DNA of 64,000 nt, from the NCBI GenBank assembly GCA_948470475.1, contig OX419342.1, forward strand, positions 6,658,496 to 6,722,495. Reading direction: 5' to 3'. The translations under genes were made by a program, and so were the position numbers. The stretch comes from Galaxea fascicularis (Eukaryota > Cnidaria > Anthozoa > Scleractinia > Euphylliidae). This document shows positions 60,401 through 64,000 of this stretch, one piece after another. The notes beneath the pieces were generated by a model. It was not told where the DNA came from. It saw nothing but the letters and a program-made list of their open reading frames with translations, and searched no databases. The stretch's first letter is position 1. Each line of letters begins with the position of its first letter.

Positions 60401-61538
60401 CAACATACTTGCAGCCCCAGAGCGATCGTCTGGAACAAGTGTGACAAATTCAGAATATCCTCCTATGGTGCAAGCAGTCAAGGATAATCCATCACAACCA
60501 ACCACCAGGCCTACCGCACCCGAGCGATCGCATGGAACAAGTGCAACCAATTCAGAATATCCTCCTATAGTGCAAGCAGTCAAGGATAATCCATCGCAAC
60601 CAACCACCAGGCCTACAGCACCAGAGCGATCGCATGGAACAAGTGCAACCAATTCAGAATATCCCCCTATAGTGCAAGCAGTTAGGGATAATCCATCACA
60701 AGCCACCAACATACTTGCAGCCCCAGAGCGATCGCATGGAACAAGTGCAACCAATTCAGAATATCCCCCTATAGTGCAAGCAGTTAAGGATAAACCATCA
60801 CAACCAACCACCAGGCCTACAGCACCAGAGCGATCGCATGGAACAAGTGCAACCAATTCAGAATATCCCCCTATAGTGCAAGCAGTTAAGGATAAACCAT
60901 CACAACCAACCACCAGGCCTACAGCACCAGAGCGATCGCATGGAACAAGTGCAACCAATTCAGAATATCCCCCTATAGTGCAAGCAGTTAAGGATAAACC
61001 ATCACAATCAACCACCAGGCCTACATGCCCAGAGCGATCGCCTGGAACAAGTGCAACCAATTCAGAATACCCTCCTATGTCGCAATCAGTAAGGGATAGT
61101 CCATTTGAACCAGCCACCAGCCGTGCAACCGAAAAGCACTTGCGCGATACAATTGTAAGAAATCCAGACTATCCGCCTTTGATGGAAGCAGTTAGAGACC
61201 ACTCGTCAAGGGGCAGAAGGGAGCATCCAGCATATCCTCTTACACAAACAGTTAGTGATACGTCAATGTCTGCAGCTAGTGAACAGCCAGCTGCAGACAA
61301 TCCAACATACCCTGCTCTTATACAAGCAGTCGGTGGCACTGTCCAGTCGGTTGAGGAATCTTCTATTGCGAGTGCAGCTGCAGGCAATCCAGCATACCCT
61401 CCTCTCATGCAAGCAGTGAAAGACAATCCAGTTGTATCCGTGAATGGCTACCAATCCCAAGGAAACCTTCTTAGCTCAAGCAGTTCACCGACGAATGGAG
61501 AACCGTATATGGTAGAAGAAGGTCTAGATTTGTTTTAA
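57468..61538 (+). CDS. ISRE-linked YPxL-repeat protein 2 (novel family), four exons
   Basis: Exons 57,468-57,494, 57,841-58,023, 58,585-58,671 and 59,547-61,538, all phase 0 with GT-AG borders, encode about 762 aa. The first three exons have exactly the same lengths as in gene 1 (27, 183, 87 nt). The N-terminal ~185 residues match gene 1 (QGLEGILNQRYGG, FIRPTVVLLNKL, GRVIVHLLAP, GEMFYQVGH, VFITEKVEVRKVM). A cysteine cluster TCCCCADQ follows. The tail from about residue 245 to 716 has some fifteen copies of Y-P-[PA]-[LIM]-x-[QE]-A-V-[KRG]-[DNG], the central ones in a 34-residue tandem repeat. YPPL/YPxL is the type of peptide bound by the ESCRT adaptor ALIX, but other readers are possible. No membrane segment or enzyme motif is visible. 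AATAAA at 61,922 may be the poly(A) signal. Confidence 0.82.
58672..59546 (+). other. Third intron of YPxL protein gene 2
   Basis: Donor GTCAGT, acceptor CATAATAG. It has a C14-15 tract at about 58,718-58,732 and otherwise no feature I can name. Confidence 0.6.
60121..60325 (+). repeat. 132-bp imperfect duplication within YPxL gene 2
   Basis: CTAGCCGCCGATGATAATGT occurs at about 60,137 and 60,269, each followed by CACATCCAGTCACTTGCCCC and CCGGAGAGAGATT. The 132-bp (44-codon) period keeps the frame. It borders the 102-bp array. Confidence 0.8.
60326..61085 (+). repeat. 102-bp coding minisatellite in YPxL gene 2
   Basis: The marker TTCAG[AT]ATA recurs at 60,347, 60,449, 60,551, 60,653, 60,755, 60,857, 60,959 and 61,061, exactly 102 bp (34 codons) apart. 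Each unit encodes EYPPIVQAVKD followed by a proline/threonine-rich spacer ending APERSHGTSATNS. Units differ by a few bases and two spacer types alternate (QPTTRPTAPE, QATNILAAPE), so the array grew by recent unequal exchange. Confidence 0.93.
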
Positions 61539-63084
61539 GAACAAGTGTTTTGAACCTTTCCTTGCAGATTTTCACCACAAAAGAAGTTTATTTCAAAACG
61601 GTTTTACCAACTCAAAAGTACTATTTAACTATTAACTTGCTAATAACTTATTTCCTACAAAGAAAAGCTTAAAGATGTCAGATAGAGTCAGCCTCTAACG
61701 TTATGGAAACACGAATTCATCAAATTCGTGTTTGGAGCGTAAGACAAAATTTTAGGATGATCTGACAGATGGATTGACTTCAAGAAGTTTATACCCTATT
61801 TTGTTTAAAACATTACAGTTTTTCTCAACATAACGTGCAATTTCGTATTTCTGTGAAGTTTGAATAACCATCAACTTGTTGTCAGAGCCATCTAAAAAAA
61901 AAAAGCACCGTTTAATAGCTCAATAAATCAGTAATGCATTTTGCTTCCAAGTTTGGTAGTTTTTATATCGAGAAACTCTGATTCTCAAAAGCGTAAAGGA
62001 CCTTCGGTCTGAAATGAGAAGCAAAGCAAGTGTAGGGTTCATGACATAATTGAGAACTGAAGGCAATATGAGTGTACTCAGAAGAATGAGTTTTAAGATT
62101 CGGGATTCCTAGTTACATTCCAAAATTTACGTTTTCCACTTTATTTGCGTATGGGAGTCATATAGGTTGCTGCGCGAAATGACGGAAGTATAACATTCTC
62201 GGAAATAATAATATTCTGTATTTGAATAACACGTTTTATTCGTCTATTGAGAAAAACAAATTACATCGTATGAAACGCATCCTCCGAAAAATGTCCATTC
62301 CCTGAATTAATGAAAAAAAAATTCGTTTATTACATTTAGTTTCGAAACGTAAGAACAGTTGATCTAGGGCTCGATAAAAGACACTCTTGCAGCGAAATGA
62401 CGGAAGGCAAAATGTGATGTTCTTGAAAGAGATCGATAACATTAACTATCTCGAAATTTGAATAAATGTTTGTTCACCTATTACGTAAAGACTGGCTTCA
62501 AACCAAAAGTAGAACTCCGGGAAATTCCCAATTCTGCCAACTAAAAAATTGCTTTTTTCATCACATTTGCTTTCATTTTCAAAGGATAACGACGCACCGT
62601 GACGGGAGGACATTTGTAAAGGTATCCGTGAACACTTTAATTCAAAATATCTTTTCAAGAAGAAGTACATGATTCTGGAGGACATCGACGAAATCGGTCA
62701 GTCGACACGTTTAGTATTTTAATCGATGCTAGGCCTGTATATTGAGCTACAATGCCGTCATTTTGTCTTTAACCCTCGTCTCTGAAACAGTATAAAAGGC
62801 TAACGGGTTTCCTTCCTTTACCATCAAATACAACTAAGCCGCGAAAATGTGATATTAGCAACGGCTTGACTGTTTATTTGAGGAAACGTTCAAAGAGAAA
62901 TCCATCGAGAAACTGGGGGTATTCATGCAATTGTCTTGTTGACCGACACCAAAGATGTCTAATACGGGTTATTTTGCAAGGCGAGTAGCTTCAATTCAGT
63001 GAAATTTGGATACTTGTTTGTTGTTTCGCCGCTTCGTGTATAAATCGACCTGCCGTGATAACAAGCAGGGTTGAAAGTGAGGGA
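61539..63084. other. Intergenic, no gene seen
   Basis: A hairpin (AACACGAATT, CATCA loop, AATTCGTGTT) lies at about 61,709-61,733. Two loosely related ~220-bp segments start with GAAATGACGGAAG near 62,178 and 62,396 and may be an old tandem duplication. No ORF of note. Confidence 0.45.
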
Positions 63085-63320
63085 CTGAGCAGTTGGCGCA
63101 GTGGTGAAAGCCCTCGCCTCCCACCAATATGGCCCGGGCTCGATATGTGGGTTTGTTTGAGTTTGTTGTTGGTTCTCTACTCTGTTCTGAGAGGTTTTTC
63201 TCCGGGTACTCCGGTTTTCCCCTCATCTCAAAAACCAACTTTTCCAAATTCCAATTCCATCCGGATGCAGGACCTCCCTGAAAACCACTTTGGTGAGTGA
63301 AGCTTCCTGAGTAAATGTCA
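63085..63320 (+). mobile_element. tRNA-derived SINE with a LINE-type tail
   Basis: The head has a tRNA-like A box (AGTTGGCGCAGTGGTGAAAG near 63,091) and a degenerate B box (CCCGGGCTCGATAT). The 3' part contains GGACCTCCCTGAAAACCACT at 63,269, nearly identical to the 3'UTR of the LINE fragment at 7,773. Sharing a tail with a LINE is how many SINEs borrow its reverse transcriptase. Confidence 0.65.
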
Positions 63321-63650
63321 TGATGTATTCAAGATAAAAACGTCCACTAATGTCGAGTGCATGTAAACAGTCTATAAAGATTAAAAAAGTCTTTCTCAGA
63401 AATTTGTCACTTCCGGTCATCATCATTAATTAAAGAAAGAAAAATCTGAGACACATTTTCCTGGAAAGAACCTTCTAGCTGCAGTGACACCACGAATACG
63501 TAAAAAAGACGTCGTAAACAACACAGTTCCTTACAACGAGGTAAACCCGAAAAATGGTTCATATTAATATTGAGAGCTGGGCAGATTTCATTCCAATCTG
63601 TGGTTTGTTTTCTTTTAACTGAATGCAGTTCACAGAGAATTGATTCGACG

Positions 63651-63827
63651 ATGGACTCAACCGACAATGTCCGTTTGAAGTTGGCCACGCAGCTTGAAAA
63701 CATCCGATCAAAAATCGCCAGCGGGACACTTGTGTTATTCGTTGGTGAACAAGCTTCAACGTTAGCCTCCCCTGACAATCCTTATCCTTCACTGGATGAC
63801 TGGTGGCAGCTTATTAACCAAGCAGAG
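63651..63827 (+). CDS. First exon of a gene with a possible SIR2-like N-terminus (cut by the window end)
   Basis: The ATG at 63,651 opens 59 codons ending at a GAG|GTAAGA donor (63,828), the same donor context as the first exons of the two upstream genes. After LATQLENIRSKIASG comes TLVLFVGEQAST, then NPYPSLDDWWQLINQAE. The pattern helix, then L-V-L-F-V-G-x-x-x-S, resembles the beginning of SIR2-type NAD-binding domains, whose usual motif is GAG[VFI]S. Here the second glycine is replaced (GEQAS), so catalysis may be lost or the resemblance may be superficial. Later exons lie outside the window. Confidence 0.45.
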
Positions 63828-63859
63828 GTAAGAGCTGCCTTTAAACACCGACATGCTCG

Positions 63860-64000
63860 AGCAACTGCCGCTGAGTGAGCTGTGTCAGAAGGTCGTGGGC
63901 TCGAACACGACACCGGGCCACCAACCAGCGTCTTAAAACAACTGGCATGAAATTAAGTTGTCTGCCTCAGTTGTCTCTTTCAACTCCGTACATAGAAATT
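63860..64000 (+). mobile_element. Possible tRNA-derived SINE fragment
   Basis: A weak tRNA-like head (GCTGAGTGAGCTGTGTCAG, then GGTCGTGGGCTCGAACACG) follows the exon donor at 63,828. Further copies would be needed to confirm it. Confidence 0.3.

Noticed and set aside
60449..61070. VQAVKDN repeats as RHIM amyloid motifs.
   Set aside because: The spacing V-Q-x-x-x-x-N matches, but the essential glycine after [IVL]QV is valine here and the aromatic/methionine positions are absent.
59981..61117. A 378-codon open frame on the minus strand across the YPxL repeat region.
   Set aside because: It exists only because the 102-bp repeat is divisible by three and lacks stops in that antisense frame. It ends at the repeat borders and has no splice or promoter support, while the plus-strand frame joins conserved exons.

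Overview
This window is animal nuclear DNA, most likely from a cnidarian such as a stony coral. That call is an inference. The sequence is AT-rich, the genes have GT-AG introns, and about 40 kb is a young array of class A GPCR genes. It is crowded with MITEs, tRNA-derived SINEs, a LINE fragment and Penelope-like sequence. Nothing bacterial is visible (no operons, no CRISPR).

Region 1 (1-42,000) is an array of eight copies (U1-U8) of one ancestral unit: a non-coding first exon ending in a GTGAGT or GTAAGT donor, a long 5'UTR intron full of repeats, and a single coding exon for a ~285-aa 7TM receptor. U1 (+) and U4 (-) carry intact receptors (3,677-4,534 and 14,663-15,523). U2 and U3 have lost the receptor at an inversion junction near 10,455. 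U5-U8 are pseudogenes with visible lesions: a 1-base deletion (19,929-20,788), a Penelope-like insertion with an 11-bp target duplication (29,003-30,612), frameshifts plus a transposon that now supplies the start codon (34,737-35,451), and a 38-bp insertion plus a 1-base deletion (40,184-41,084). Comparing the copies gives empty sites, so many transposon insertions can be delimited to the base. A 503-bp tandem repeat (4 copies) sits at 26,387-28,400.

Region 2 (42,000-48,950) is sparse. It holds the 3' exons of an unrecognised gene (45,228-46,494), a short fragment resembling one of those exons (47,292-47,369), and several MITEs.

Region 3 (48,950-61,540) is the most interesting part. Two tandem paralogous genes (49,053-55,926 and 57,468-61,538) share the same four-exon plan: 27, 183 and 87 nt, then one long last exon, all in phase 0. 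Both have an interferon-response-type site (GAAANNGAAA) about 30 bp before the ATG. Each encodes a conserved N-terminal region of ~185 residues that I do not recognise, followed by a long low-complexity tail studded with a YPPL/YPPI-x-[QE]-A-V peptide. In the second gene this peptide is amplified by a 102-bp minisatellite. The layout suggests an IRF-inducible multivalent scaffold or adaptor; the function is inferred.

Region 4 (61,540-64,000) contains a SINE and the first exon of a gene with a possible SIR2-like N-terminus, cut by the window edge.
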